This document shows positions 26,117 through 35,458 of a stretch of DNA of 39,048 bases, in pieces. Made by a program: the position numbers and the translations under genes. Location: positions 1 to 39,048 of the forward strand of contig CALXME010000012.1 in the NCBI GenBank assembly GCA_944389395.1. Direction: 5' to 3'. Origin of the DNA: an uncultured Clostridia bacterium. GTDB taxonomy: Bacteria > Bacillota > Clostridia > TANB77 > CAG-508. Within the stretch, counting starts at the first letter, position 1. Each line of letters starts with the position of its first letter. The notes under the pieces are model-generated. The model had not been told where the DNA came from. It worked only from the letters and a program-made list of their open reading frames with translations, and did no database searches.

Positions 26117-26719
26117 TTAAAGATTATTTTTATATTTTTCTACTTCGTCATAAATTTCATTCCAATTATTTACTCTTACAATTTCTTTGTCATTAATATC
26201 AGCATTCATCTTTGTTGTCATTAAAATAGATTTAATACCATTATCTGTTAATTCTCTACAAGTTTCATAACTATCTTCTATACATAAATCAATTTTATTT
26301 TCTTTAAAAAATTTTAATTTATCACTTACATGCAAATTTAAGCTATCATATGGAATACCATAATCATTTAAGCTCTTTTTAGTAATTTCCTCAGTATCAC
26401 AATTCTTAATATTCATTAATCTTGCTGTTACAAAATGTATAGTATCTCCTTCATCTTTCAATTTTCTAATTGTTTTATTCGCATCAGGAAGCATTGTGCA
26501 TTCTTCTAATACATTTTTATAATACTTATCAAAAAAATCAAATTTCGTTTTTTCATCCCATCCATATAAAACTTTTAAATAATATCTATTTTTTATTAAT
26601 CCAAAACTGTCTCTATTAGTTGGTATGCCGGATATTTCTTCTTCAAATTTATCTGCATATTTTAACATTGATTTTACTGTTAAAAATGTTGTGTCATCTA
26701 TATCTATTCCTATTTTCAT
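26117..26719 (-). CDS. HAD-family 5'-nucleotidase-like protein (NT5C type)
   Basis: 200 aa. Motif I is GIDIDDTTF with the nucleophile and acid/base Asp. Motif II lies in HFVTARL. The LHVSDKLKF Lys region follows, and motif IV is CIEDSYETC. The fold and spacing match the 5'(3')-deoxyribonucleotidase/YqfW group of small HAD proteins. A nucleotide or cofactor phosphatase is the best guess. It is the last gene of the cupin B operon, 15 bp behind the HD protein. Confidence 0.8.
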   Translation of the reverse strand: MKIGIDIDDTTFLTVKSMLKYADKFEEEISGIPTNRDSFGLIKNRYYLKVLYGWDEKTKFDFFDKYYKNVLEECTMLPDANKTIRKLKDEGDTIHFVTARLMNIKNCDTEEITKKSLNDYGIPYDSLNLHVSDKLKFFKENKIDLCIEDSYETCRELTDNGIKSILMTTKMNADINDKEIVRVNNWNEIYDEVEKYKNNL

Positions 26720-26734
26720 TTTTATCTCCTATCT

Positions 26735-27511
26735 TTATTTAATTATCCTATCATCTATATATTCTTTTGCACATTTCCTTATATCTTCCATCTTTTGTTT
26801 TGTAGTATCATTTTTGTATTCTATTCTATTTACTAAGATATCTATATAGTTATTCTCTTTTACATATTGTAAAGATATATTAAAATTCAAATCAAATATA
26901 AATGCAATGACGCAAACCCAATAATCAATTATTGTCTTTCTATCTTCTAATTTTATGCATTTATGTTGCATAAAGTCTTCATAAACTTTTTCACTAATAG
27001 TTTCATAATTGATTGTTTTTTCATTATATATTTTAGGAAACATATCTTCTAATTTGTCTTTTTCTTTTACTCTAAAATTATCAAGTTTATCGGCATCTCG
27101 AATTATTTTACATTGTAGTAGTTCCTTTTCATTTAGATTTTCTTCAATTTTGTATTTATTATGATTATATATTGCTTTGTATATTATATTATCATATTTA
27201 TTTTCATCCATAAATTTTCTAATTAAGCCATTATCAAATAATACTTTTACACCAAATTCTGCATGTTCTATTTTTTTATCATTAAATTCTCCAAATTCTT
27301 TTATTTGCTCAAATCTTCCTATATCATGTAATAATGCTATGATCTTTGCTAATTCTATATTTTCTTTATCTAACCTTAATCCATTTGCTATATATTCACT
27401 TTTTTTAACAACTTCATAAGTATGTTTTATTTTTAATGCTATACTTCCATCATTTATATCATAGTTTTTTAAATATTCTTGAAATGATTTTTCGGCCAAT
27501 TCAAAGTCCAT
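26735..27511 (-). CDS. HD-domain phosphohydrolase
   Basis: 258 aa, with a complete HD metal site: His30 in KIKHTYEV, His62-Asp63 in LLHDIGRFEQ, His83 in IEHAEFG, His117 in YNHNKY, and Asp139/Asp141 in RDADKLDN. Such stand-alone HD enzymes hydrolyse nucleotides or related phosphoesters. It is close to genes for a HAD nucleotidase and DUF5680 on the same strand, so it may take part in the same nucleotide-cleaning set. The start is 13 bp behind the DUF5680 gene. Confidence 0.85.
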   Translation of the reverse strand: MDFELAEKSFQEYLKNYDINDGSIALKIKHTYEVVKKSEYIANGLRLDKENIELAKIIALLHDIGRFEQIKEFGEFNDKKIEHAEFGVKVLFDNGLIRKFMDENKYDNIIYKAIYNHNKYKIEENLNEKELLQCKIIRDADKLDNFRVKEKDKLEDMFPKIYNEKTINYETISEKVYEDFMQHKCIKLEDRKTIIDYWVCVIAFIFDLNFNISLQYVKENNYIDILVNRIEYKNDTTKQKMEDIRKCAKEYIDDRIIK

Positions 27512-27524
27512 AATATACCCCTCT

Positions 27525-28016
27525 TTATTTTATTAATCCTCCTGAACAATGTAGTTCATAAATCAAATTATTATCTTTATATATTTGTTCTGTTCCATCA
27601 AAATTTTCTATTGTTCCTGTAGTCTTAAATGTATAAACATATCTATTATTCTCAAATTGGCTTATACCTCTAACAGGAATAACACTTTTGTCTTCTCCAA
27701 CTTTCATAAGTGCTGGTCTTAAAGCATTATCCATTGCTTCCTCTCCAAGTGTATCATCAAATGTAACACCGTAATAGTTCATTCCCCATACTGGTTTATT
27801 ACTGTCACAATATACAACTTCTTCTCCCATAAATTTAGTTCCACCAAAGTATGTATCATGATATATGTATTTTTTGTTATCTATTTTTTCTTCATAATGA
27901 TAATCTGATGAACCTACTCTGCTTGACTTGACTTTTTCTATTGTACTATTAGCATAAGTTGATTTCTTTGCTTTTATTAAAAAATCAATAAATGTATTAT
28001 TTATCATATTTTCCAT
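27525..28016 (-). CDS. DUF5680-domain protein
   Basis: 163 aa. It contains the DUF5680 pattern: a helical start (FIDFLIKAKKSTYAN), then SSRVGSSDYHYEEK, YIYHDTYFGGTKFMGEEVVY, and PVWGMNYYG. In other bacteria this domain is found alone or fused to XRE-type regulators. Its biochemical role is not established. It follows the flavodoxin-like gene with 1 bp between, in a tight operon. Confidence 0.75.
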   Translation of the reverse strand: MENMINNTFIDFLIKAKKSTYANSTIEKVKSSRVGSSDYHYEEKIDNKKYIYHDTYFGGTKFMGEEVVYCDSNKPVWGMNYYGVTFDDTLGEEAMDNALRPALMKVGEDKSVIPVRGISQFENNRYVYTFKTTGTIENFDGTEQIYKDNNLIYELHCSGGLIK

Positions 28017-28017
28017 A

Positions 28018-28590
28018 TCAATTATCCTCCAATTTCATTGCATTATCTATAAATTTTCTTTGCTTTTCAAAATTTGTTTTTGTTACAGGAATTCTTGCAT
28101 GCATTTTCGTTCCTAAAAAATAATTTAATGTATCAAATGCTTTTAGTGTTTCTTCTGTTCCAGTGCCACTTCCTCCTGCACAAGCAATACAAATTATTTT
28201 CTTTCCTTTTATTTTTGATTCGTCATTGAATGCGTCACATCTTTTTAATCTATCAAAAAATGTTTTTGCTGATTCACTCATTTCATGAAAATAAACTGGT
28301 GTAATAAATACATAAACATCAAAATCTCCCATATGTTTATAAATTTCATTAAAGTCATCATTTTGAATACATATATGTTTATCTAAACATATCCCCCAAC
28401 CTCTTTTACCACAAGCTAAACATTTTTGAATATTCTTTCTATTAATACAAATATGTTCTACATCATTGCCTAATTTTTTTAATTCTTTCTCACATTCTTC
28501 TACACAAGAAAAAGTTAATCCTATTTTATTTGGTATAAAACTATCTTCGTTTACTCGATTACTACTGAAACTTAATATTAATACTTTCAT
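28018..28590 (-). CDS. Flavodoxin-family NAD(P)H-dependent oxidoreductase, copy B (intact)
   Basis: 190 aa flavodoxin-like fold. The phosphate-binding loop is LSFSSNRVNEDS, near the N-terminus. A Cys-rich insertion (CLACGKRGWGICLDKHIC) lies at 57-75. The FMN-isoalloxazine segment is FITPVYFHEMSESAKTFFDRL. The family transfers electrons from NAD(P)H to quinones or iron complexes, and the Cys motif may bind a metal centre. It is the intact twin of the deleted copy at 23129-23392. It follows cupin copy B by 19 bp. Confidence 0.82.
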   Translation of the reverse strand: MKVLILSFSSNRVNEDSFIPNKIGLTFSCVEECEKELKKLGNDVEHICINRKNIQKCLACGKRGWGICLDKHICIQNDDFNEIYKHMGDFDVYVFITPVYFHEMSESAKTFFDRLKRCDAFNDESKIKGKKIICIACAGGSGTGTEETLKAFDTLNYFLGTKMHARIPVTKTNFEKQRKFIDNAMKLEDN

Positions 28591-28609
28591 TTTTAACTCA
28601 CTTTCATTT

Positions 28610-28954
28610 TTAATCTATTAACTTATGTTGATCTGGTAACCACGCTGGTGTACATGTCATAGATATTACACAATACTCCGTATCATAATAATATTTTTCA
28701 TTAGGTTCTATTAAAATAGAATCACCTTTTGAAAATTCAATCCTTTTATTTTCAAAATTTAATGTTCCTTTACCTTCTATAACATATATTAATTCTTTGC
28801 TTACAAGATTTACTCCATATCCTTTATCAGGATATCTCCCATTAATTGTTGCTATACCTAAATCTATTTCTTTATCATTAAATGAATATTCCAATGTTTT
28901 ACACTTATCACTATTCTTTCCTTTTAAAGCATTATCATGTTTAATAATTTCCAT
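28610..28954 (-). CDS. Small cupin-domain protein, copy B
   Basis: 114 aa, a single cupin domain nearly identical to copy A at 23429-23773. It is the first gene of the operon cupin, flavodoxin, DUF5680, HD, HAD nucleotidase. GAGGAGGTAATAAAAA precedes the start. It lies directly downstream of the remnant relaxase 3' region, which suggests it entered as cargo of a mobilizable element. Confidence 0.78.
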   Translation of the reverse strand: MEIIKHDNALKGKNSDKCKTLEYSFNDKEIDLGIATINGRYPDKGYGVNLVSKELIYVIEGKGTLNFENKRIEFSKGDSILIEPNEKYYYDTEYCVISMTCTPAWLPDQHKLID

Positions 28955-28982
28955 TTTTTATTACCTCCTCTTCAAATTTTGC

Positions 28983-29183
28983 AACTGAGCATTGCAATTT
29001 TCATATTTTTCTTATATATATCATAAAATTGCTCTAAATACAATTATTTTCCAGATATTAGTTTCTAAAATACATAGAAGGTTGCTACTTTTAATAACAT
29101 CTCTTTATATTTTATCCACTTACATTTCTATTCTTTCTCTTTGTCTTAGTGACTTCTATCTGTTCCAACTTTATTTGTTTTTC
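28983..29183 (-). pseudogene. Remnant of a relaxase 3' end (direct repeat, copy 1)
   Basis: About 200 bp matching 33955-34155, by eye around 85% identical. It contains the last ~23 codons of a relaxase, ending at 29112: EKQIKLEQ, then VTKTKRKNRNVSG, against EKQMKFEQ and VTKTKKKNRNLSR in the intact gene. The match continues through the downstream flank. It breaks abruptly at 29184, next to the terminator of the YobI-like gene. The copied terminator hairpin has decayed here. Confidence 0.8.
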
Positions 29184-29189
29184 ATAAAA

Positions 29190-29218
29190 AGAGAATGGTT
29201 TTTAAGTTACCATTCTCT
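29190..29218 (-). terminator. Terminator of the YobI-like gene
   Basis: AGAGAATGGT (29190-29199) pairs with ACCATTCTCT (29209-29218), followed by TTTTTATG on the minus strand. It lies 13 bp after the gene's stop. Confidence 0.75.
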
Positions 29219-29230
29219 CTTGATTTTTAT

Positions 29231-32200
29231 TCAAAATAATTTACTTTTTTTATTTATTTTATAATATTTATTATCTTTTGTTCTAGTTATTCTTCCAATA
29301 TAATCAAATTGTCGTTCTTCTAAAAATTTTTTAAGCTTAGTATTTAGGCTGTTAATTTCTAACTTTGGTATTTTACCTTGTTTAGGAATATCTGAATATG
29401 GTTTTTTAATATTTGACAAACACTCTGATATTTGTTCATTATTTAATATAGGACTTTGGAACATCAATAAGTTTATTAATTTTGTAATATCTAATGTATT
29501 ATCAAAAAATTGTTTCAATATATTATAACTCATATTAATATACTTTCTTCCTCTTAAAATGAAATCTATGATATTTTGCTTTTGAGATATATTATTAAAT
29601 TGAATTTCATCTTTACATTTACACAAAATATCTGTCTTTATTCCTCTTTCAATTTGGTCAGATGAAATTATATTAGATATAAGAGCATCATCATAATCTA
29701 AATTATCCATAATTTTATAAAATTCTTTAATATTACTTTCAACAAATTTAATAAGCAAATCACTATAATTGTTTTTTAGATTATTATAATTATTTTCATT
29801 AAATTTTATATCAATTTTTGAACTTGATAAAATTTTAGAACTTCTCTCTTTATTAACAATAGAAAAATCGAATTCATCAAATTGGTAATTAGATGAAATA
29901 GCATTAACAATACATTCAAAACTTTTATCATCAATTTTATCATTTTCTACAACACTTACAATAAAATCATCACAAGTATTTATATCTAATATAATATCTG
30001 TCTCTAAAAATTCAGAGTTTATATTAATAAATGATACTAATTTATCATCTAATTTATATTTATTATAATATTTAATAATATTATAATAGTTTGGAATTAT
30101 TTTATTTTCTTCTATAAATAAGCCCCATAATGTTTCTTCATTATCAGAATCCTCATCACTAAAGCTTTTATCATCAATTAACTCTATATCATTTAAAATT
30201 TGTTCTTTTTCAATAATTTTTCTTTTTGTTTCAATATCTATCATTTCATTGTTTAATAATTCATTAATAGATTTCATATCTTCCATCGTATTGTTCTCAT
30301 ATTTAAAGAACACATCGTTAATATATATGTTCATATTTGAATTAATATATTGATGTATTTCTTCATGTTTAGAAATAATAGTATAGTTTTGTGTATGTAT
30401 AAACTTGATATCTTCATTAAATTTTTTGTTTAATATTAATTCAATATTTTTTTGATTAATAATATAACGGTTTTGTTTATATATAGTATCAAATAATTCT
30501 GAATTTATTTCTTTACTATCAATATCTGCAAATTTAATACTTAGTATATCTAATATTTTTCTAGCTTTTTTAATTTTATCATTTTTAAAAATCCTACAAA
30601 AATGTTTGCATTTATTAACTCTATCTATAAAGTCTTGATTACTTCCTAGATATTTTTCTATATCATTTAAGTCTGCATATATTAATATCCTATTTAATAA
30701 TTTTTCCTTATATATATTCGATAAATTCTGATTCAATTTATCTAACATTTCACTACAATATTTTACAAAGTATTTAATAAAAAACTGACTTATCTTTTTA
30801 GTTACAATATATTCTTTTATAAACTCTATGCCATAATCATTATTATTGAGTTGTTTAAATAAGTTCTTTAATTTTAAATCGTATATACTTGCATTCTTCA
30901 ACATATAGTCAAGTAAATCAAAATTTAAAATTTCTTGTTTCAAGAAATCTTCATCTGCAAAATACCCAATCATATTTTTTATATTGTATAACCTGTAATT
31001 ATAATTTGTTACTGTTTGATTGTTAACATTTAATATAAAATTTTTATCTTCGATTTTTAAAGTGGTTGGATAAAAGTAGTTTATATATTCTCTATAAGAC
31101 TCATCTATATATTCATTTTTTAGTAAATACGTTAGCATAGTCATATTATCTGGTAAATTATAATATTTCTTAATACCATATTCATTAATTATTTCTGATA
31201 TTTTTTTATTCTTAATTTTTACCATTTTATTACCTAACATATTAAGTTCTTCATTTTTTTGATTTATAATCTCTTCTAATTCATTTTTTGTATATCCTAT
31301 TTTTTCCTCTAGATTAGATATTATATTTGTAATATTTTGTTTATTATAACTATTTACTCCTACTGTTATATTTTTTAATTTTTCAGTAGTATTTATATTA
31401 CTATCTTGTAAGAAACTTACAACAGAATCATACTGCTTATTATTTATGTAAAAGCTAGAATAATTTGGATATTTTTGTAGTATATATGTCCAAACTATTC
31501 TTTTAAATTCCTCTATCGTCTTTACATTATGTTCATTACTTAATTTTTCAATTTCTGATTGTAATAAATCATATTTATTCTGCAAGTCAGATAAAATATT
31601 TTTTAAATTTTCTTCTTTATTATTAAGTATTTTATATAAAATGCCATCATTATTCTGAAGTTTTGAAAAATCTTCTGGAAACAGGTTTTTATATAAAATT
31701 ATTGAAAATAACTTCTTAACATCGTACTCAACATTAATTTGTTGTGAATATATATTAAATTCATTTATAACAGAATTTAATAATCTCATATCGTCTATAT
31801 ATAAAGTTATATTATCTAAAAACCTTGAATTAGATAATTCTTCTTTATATGGCATTTCGTTTATTACTTCAAGTAATTTATCTTTTGAATTATTAGAATT
31901 GATAACTGGTATAACAGGAATGATAAATTCGAAAAACTTTGTCCTTTCTTTATCATCTGGAAATACATCATCTTTAACAGCATATATAAATGTAATTTTA
32001 TCCTTTTTTATTATTTTAGAACTATTTAGTAATGTATTCATTTCTCTTAATTTTACAAATAAACCAGAATAATTTTTAATTCTATCTAAATCTTCAAATA
32101 TTACAACATCATATTTAGTCACTTCAAAAAAATATATGATTTCATCAATATATTTATTAAAAATTGATTCTTTAACTTGTTCATCTTTAGGTGTAATTTC

Positions 32201-32851
32201 TAATTCTATATCGTTTTTCTTTATTGTTAATCTACACGAAATACTAACTAAAATCTTATATAAAATATTTAATATATATATAATTGCAATTATACTAATT
32301 GCTGTAAATGTAGATTTAATTATAAAATTTAATATACCATCTACCCAATTGTTAAAGAATATAAAATTATAGCTAAACTTATCTACAATAAAATTTTTTA
32401 CATTACTAAAAATATCAGGATTTATAATCCAAATTACAGAAAAGATAAGTAATATCATTGCTAGGATTTTTAACCATAATTTACTATTTAAATTATTAAT
32501 TTTTTTAAAACGTGAAAATGGTGTTTTATTTATTTTTTCTTTATAAAACAATTGTTGCAATATACTTTTCTCTATGAGATTATCATCTTTTTGATAATCT
32601 TTTTGATCAAAAGTTGCTAGAGAAATATTTAAAAATCTTTCTTTATTTTTTGATTTCTTTTGATATGTATTTAAAATACTACTTTTGCCAGAACCATAAT
32701 TACCAGTTAAAGCAATATTTTTAATGTTAGGTTCTTTTATAGCCCAATCTAACGCAGACAAATAAATGTCAGAATTTTCTGCATTATCTGTTGGAGCTAG
32801 GCTATGAAATTTGATATTTTTATTTGTTTCTCTGCCTTTATCTGAAAACAT
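29231..32851 (-). CDS. YobI-like P-loop NTPase, candidate defence protein
   Basis: 1206 aa, close to the size of Bacillus YobI. The N-terminus HSLAPTDNAENSDIYLSALDWAI is the family opening. Walker A is GNYGSGKS at about 50-57. Two hydrophobic segments lie near 126-146 and 178-202, so the ATPase is membrane-linked. Walker B is DVVIFEDLDRI near 246-256. The remaining ~900 residues are helical and low in complexity, with no known domain, and could be a sensor or effector region. The YobI family is found in variable islands and is thought to act in phage defence or as a KAP-like membrane NTPase. Here it is downstream of a DUF1016 nuclease in a mobilizable element. AGGAGGATAATT precedes the start. 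Confidence 0.82.
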   Translation of the reverse strand: MFSDKGRETNKNIKFHSLAPTDNAENSDIYLSALDWAIKEPNIKNIALTGNYGSGKSSILNTYQKKSKNKERFLNISLATFDQKDYQKDDNLIEKSILQQLFYKEKINKTPFSRFKKINNLNSKLWLKILAMILLIFSVIWIINPDIFSNVKNFIVDKFSYNFIFFNNWVDGILNFIIKSTFTAISIIAIIYILNILYKILVSISCRLTIKKNDIELEITPKDEQVKESIFNKYIDEIIYFFEVTKYDVVIFEDLDRIKNYSGLFVKLREMNTLLNSSKIIKKDKITFIYAVKDDVFPDDKERTKFFEFIIPVIPVINSNNSKDKLLEVINEMPYKEELSNSRFLDNITLYIDDMRLLNSVINEFNIYSQQINVEYDVKKLFSIILYKNLFPEDFSKLQNNDGILYKILNNKEENLKNILSDLQNKYDLLQSEIEKLSNEHNVKTIEEFKRIVWTYILQKYPNYSSFYINNKQYDSVVSFLQDSNINTTEKLKNITVGVNSYNKQNITNIISNLEEKIGYTKNELEEIINQKNEELNMLGNKMVKIKNKKISEIINEYGIKKYYNLPDNMTMLTYLLKNEYIDESYREYINYFYPTTLKIEDKNFILNVNNQTVTNYNYRLYNIKNMIGYFADEDFLKQEILNFDLLDYMLKNASIYDLKLKNLFKQLNNNDYGIEFIKEYIVTKKISQFFIKYFVKYCSEMLDKLNQNLSNIYKEKLLNRILIYADLNDIEKYLGSNQDFIDRVNKCKHFCRIFKNDKIKKARKILDILSIKFADIDSKEINSELFDTIYKQNRYIINQKNIELILNKKFNEDIKFIHTQNYTIISKHEEIHQYINSNMNIYINDVFFKYENNTMEDMKSINELLNNEMIDIETKRKIIEKEQILNDIELIDDKSFSDEDSDNEETLWGLFIEENKIIPNYYNIIKYYNKYKLDDKLVSFININSEFLETDIILDINTCDDFIVSVVENDKIDDKSFECIVNAISSNYQFDEFDFSIVNKERSSKILSSSKIDIKFNENNYNNLKNNYSDLLIKFVESNIKEFYKIMDNLDYDDALISNIISSDQIERGIKTDILCKCKDEIQFNNISQKQNIIDFILRGRKYINMSYNILKQFFDNTLDITKLINLLMFQSPILNNEQISECLSNIKKPYSDIPKQGKIPKLEINSLNTKLKKFLEERQFDYIGRITRTKDNKYYKINKKSKLF

Positions 32852-32908
32852 AATTATCCTCCTATACTCTGTTTGTTTATTTTTCTTTAGTATAAAAGGA
32901 TTTTAAAA

Positions 32909-33931
32909 CTATTCTAATCCCTCTAGTCTCTTCTTTATTTCTTCTGGTGAAGGTAGCAAATCTTTCATTTTTTCTGGTAAAGTATCTCTCATTTTATAAG
33001 TCGCTACTCCTATTGGTTTGTCACTATCATTCAAAGCATATTCTACAACCGTTCTATTTTTATTTTTGCATATTATAATTCCAATTGATGCATTTTCATC
33101 TTCTAATTTTACTTGCTTATCTAATGCTGTTAAATAAAATTGAAGTTGTCCTACAAATTCAGGCTTAAAATCTCCTATCTTTAATTCGATAGCAACTAAG
33201 CTTTTTAGACTTCTATGATATAGTAATAAGTCGATATAAAAATCATCTCCACCAACATTTATATGATATTGACTTCCCATAAAAGCAAAATTCCCACCCA
33301 TTTCTTCAAGAAATGCTCTCATATTATTTATTAGACTTTCTTCTAATTCTCTTTCGGAATGTTGTTCAGAAAGTTCCATAAAATCGAAAATATATTCATC
33401 TTTTACTGCTAATTTAGCTTGATTTACATATTTTTCTGGTAGAGTTTCATCAAAATTAGTTTGGTTGATTAAATATTTTTCATAAGTTTTATTTTCTATA
33501 TGATTAATTAACACATCTTTTGTCCAACCATATTTTTTAGTCATTTTTATATAAAACTCTCTTTCAAGTTGGTCTTTGCATTTCTCCATTATAGCCACAT
33601 TTTTACTCCAACTAATTTCTGCCACTAATGGTGGCAGAATTTCATTATCCTTGTATTCTACATACAAATTACGCATTCTCCACAAATTTCTTGCTGAAAA
33701 GCCATGAACATCTGGAAATTCTTTTTTCAATTCTTTTGATAATAATTCAACAATTGATTTTCCCCAGCCTTTTTCTTGCTGCTGATTGTATATTTCTTGT
33801 CCAATTCCCCAATATAAACTAATTAGAGTCTTATTAACTGCTCTCATTGCTTCATATTGACTATTTCTAATTTTATTCTTAATTTCTCCTATAAAGTTTT
33901 TATACTCTTCGTTTATTAAATTATCTTCCAC
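32909..33931 (-). CDS. DUF1016/YhcG-type PD-(D/E)XK nuclease
   Basis: About 340 aa from a GTG at 33931, which has TGGAGGAAAATA upstream. A frame from an ATG at 33961 has no ribosome site and lies in the repeated flank. The N-terminal winged-helix-like half carries LYWGIGQEIYNQQQEKGWG and FSARNLWRMRNLY. The nuclease core is DDFYIDLLLYHRSLKSLVAIELKIGDFKPEF, with Asp and Glu-x-Lys of the PD-(D/E)XK fold. YhcG-like proteins are common in restriction-modification loci and defence islands. It is first in a two-gene cargo unit with the YobI-like NTPase 57 bp downstream. Confidence 0.85.
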   Translation of the reverse strand: MEDNLINEEYKNFIGEIKNKIRNSQYEAMRAVNKTLISLYWGIGQEIYNQQQEKGWGKSIVELLSKELKKEFPDVHGFSARNLWRMRNLYVEYKDNEILPPLVAEISWSKNVAIMEKCKDQLEREFYIKMTKKYGWTKDVLINHIENKTYEKYLINQTNFDETLPEKYVNQAKLAVKDEYIFDFMELSEQHSERELEESLINNMRAFLEEMGGNFAFMGSQYHINVGGDDFYIDLLLYHRSLKSLVAIELKIGDFKPEFVGQLQFYLTALDKQVKLEDENASIGIIICKNKNRTVVEYALNDSDKPIGVATYKMRDTLPEKMKDLLPSPEEIKKRLEGLE

Positions 33932-33954
33932 TATTTTCCTCCATTTTGAAAATT

Positions 33955-34155
33955 GCAGCATGATGTTGCAATTTTCATATTTTCTTATTTATATCATAAA
34001 ATTGCTATAAATACAATTATTTTCCAGATATTAGCTCTTAAAATACATAAAAGGTTGCTATTTTTAATAACAACCTTTTATGTTTTATCTACTCAAATTT
34101 CTATTCTTTTTCTTTGTTTTAGTAACTTTCATCTGTTCAAACTTCATTTGTTTCT
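33955..34155 (-). repeat. Relaxase 3' end and flank (direct repeat, copy 2)
   Basis: The intact counterpart of 28983-29183. It spans the last codons of the relaxase, its terminator (34049-34079) and a TTGCAA-rich segment before the DUF1016 gene. The two copies bracket the DUF1016-YobI cargo in direct orientation. Confidence 0.8.
34049..34079 (-). terminator. Terminator-like hairpin after the relaxase
   Basis: AAAAGGTTG (34049-34057) pairs with CAACCTTTT (34071-34079), 6 bp past the relaxase stop. The T-tract after it is short. Confidence 0.55.
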
Positions 34156-35458
34156 CAATTCTCACAACTTCTTTAACTTTTGGTATATCTTCTAAAATAC
34201 AATTTGCAGTTTTCAAATTTTTTCTGTAAATATTTAAAACATTTGTACATTCATCTCTTTTATTTTTATATTCCTTTATCAACTTATCATCTGTACAATT
34301 TCTTAACTTATTTCTATATTTTTGCCTTATACTAGCAACATATTTGATATTTTCTTCAGTTTGTAAAATATAGCTTTTTACATCTTCTACTGTCTTTATT
34401 TTTTCTGTTACAATAAGTCTAATCTCTTTAGAATATCTTTCCATTTTTCTAACTTCTTGTCTCATTTCAGGAGATAATGGCTTGTAATTTTCTCTTTTGG
34501 GTATTAAGCCTAATAAGTGAAATAATAATAGAAAAAGTATATCAATTCCTTTCATTTTACTTATATTCTTTAAATCTCCTTTAAATTTATAGACTTTATA
34601 TTCCTTCTTATTTCTTTTGGGTTTTACAAATTCTAAATATCTGTTTTGCATATAATATGGATTTTGATTTACTCTACTTGCAATATTCTTTGGCAAATAT
34701 TCTTCTCCTAGATGATACATTCTTACTGCTCTTTTATCATTTACAGAACGAATTGTAGAATATTTTCTGTTATAATCATCATCTATAATATATCCCTTTT
34801 TAAGCATTATCTTTTTAAATTGAGCATAATTTATACACATTTCCATTGCCTCATCAATCGCCTGTCTCATCAAATTATATTTCGTTGGCTCTCCTCTTTT
34901 TTCTGCAAAATAGATATTTCTTGGAGTTCTACCTTTCGGCTTTTCAATTACTGTTATATTATATTCTTTGCATAATTCATCTGATAATTCTCTAAAATGA
35001 TAATATGCTCCTTTATTACAATTAAATTTCTTTCCAGTAAACATATTAACTGAATTTACAACAAAATGATTATGATATGTGCCAGTATTAAAGTGTGTAG
35101 CTACTATTACTTGATATTCACTCCACATTTTTCTAGCAAGTTCTACTCCTATTTTATGTGCTAGTTCTGGAGAAACTTCTCCTGTTTTAAAACTTTGATA
35201 TGCATGATAAGCAATATTTCCTGTGCATTTATCAAATCTTTTTTGTACTGATGTCATTTCTTCGTATGCAGTTTCAGCTTTACAATTAACTCCTGTTACA
35301 TACATAGTTTTTTCATTTTTATCAATCGTTTTTTCTTCATTTTCTGCATATTTTAATACTTGCTTTAAATCCGAAAAGATTGTTTTTTCTGGATTCTTTG
35401 CATAATTTACTACACGAGAAAGACTATCTTTAATCGCCCATATTTTTGTTGTCGCCAT
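34085..35458 (-). CDS. MOBP-type relaxase (TnpZ/MobA-like)
   Basis: About 457 aa from the ATG at 35458 (MATTKIWAIKDSLSRVV). An ATG four codons earlier is also possible. The relaxase motif III His triad is VIVATHFNTGTYHNHFVVNS. The likely nicking Tyr lies in the early YVTG or AYHAYQSF segments. The C-terminal third is a Lys-rich helical region, ending VTKTKKKNRNLSR. It should nick oriT and lead DNA transfer with help from a conjugative element in trans. The start overlaps mobC by about 29 bp, which couples their translation. Its 3' end is duplicated at 28983-29183. Confidence 0.88.
   Translation of the reverse strand: MATTKIWAIKDSLSRVVNYAKNPEKTIFSDLKQVLKYAENEEKTIDKNEKTMYVTGVNCKAETAYEEMTSVQKRFDKCTGNIAYHAYQSFKTGEVSPELAHKIGVELARKMWSEYQVIVATHFNTGTYHNHFVVNSVNMFTGKKFNCNKGAYYHFRELSDELCKEYNITVIEKPKGRTPRNIYFAEKRGEPTKYNLMRQAIDEAMEMCINYAQFKKIMLKKGYIIDDDYNRKYSTIRSVNDKRAVRMYHLGEEYLPKNIASRVNQNPYYMQNRYLEFVKPKRNKKEYKVYKFKGDLKNISKMKGIDILFLLLFHLLGLIPKRENYKPLSPEMRQEVRKMERYSKEIRLIVTEKIKTVEDVKSYILQTEENIKYVASIRQKYRNKLRNCTDDKLIKEYKNKRDECTNVLNIYRKNLKTANCILEDIPKVKEVVRIEKQMKFEQMKVTKTKKKNRNLSR

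Noticed and set aside
33932..33961. ATG at 33961 as the DUF1016 start
   Set aside because: It has no RBS and lies in the duplicated flank. GTG at 33931 follows TGGAGG at a proper distance.
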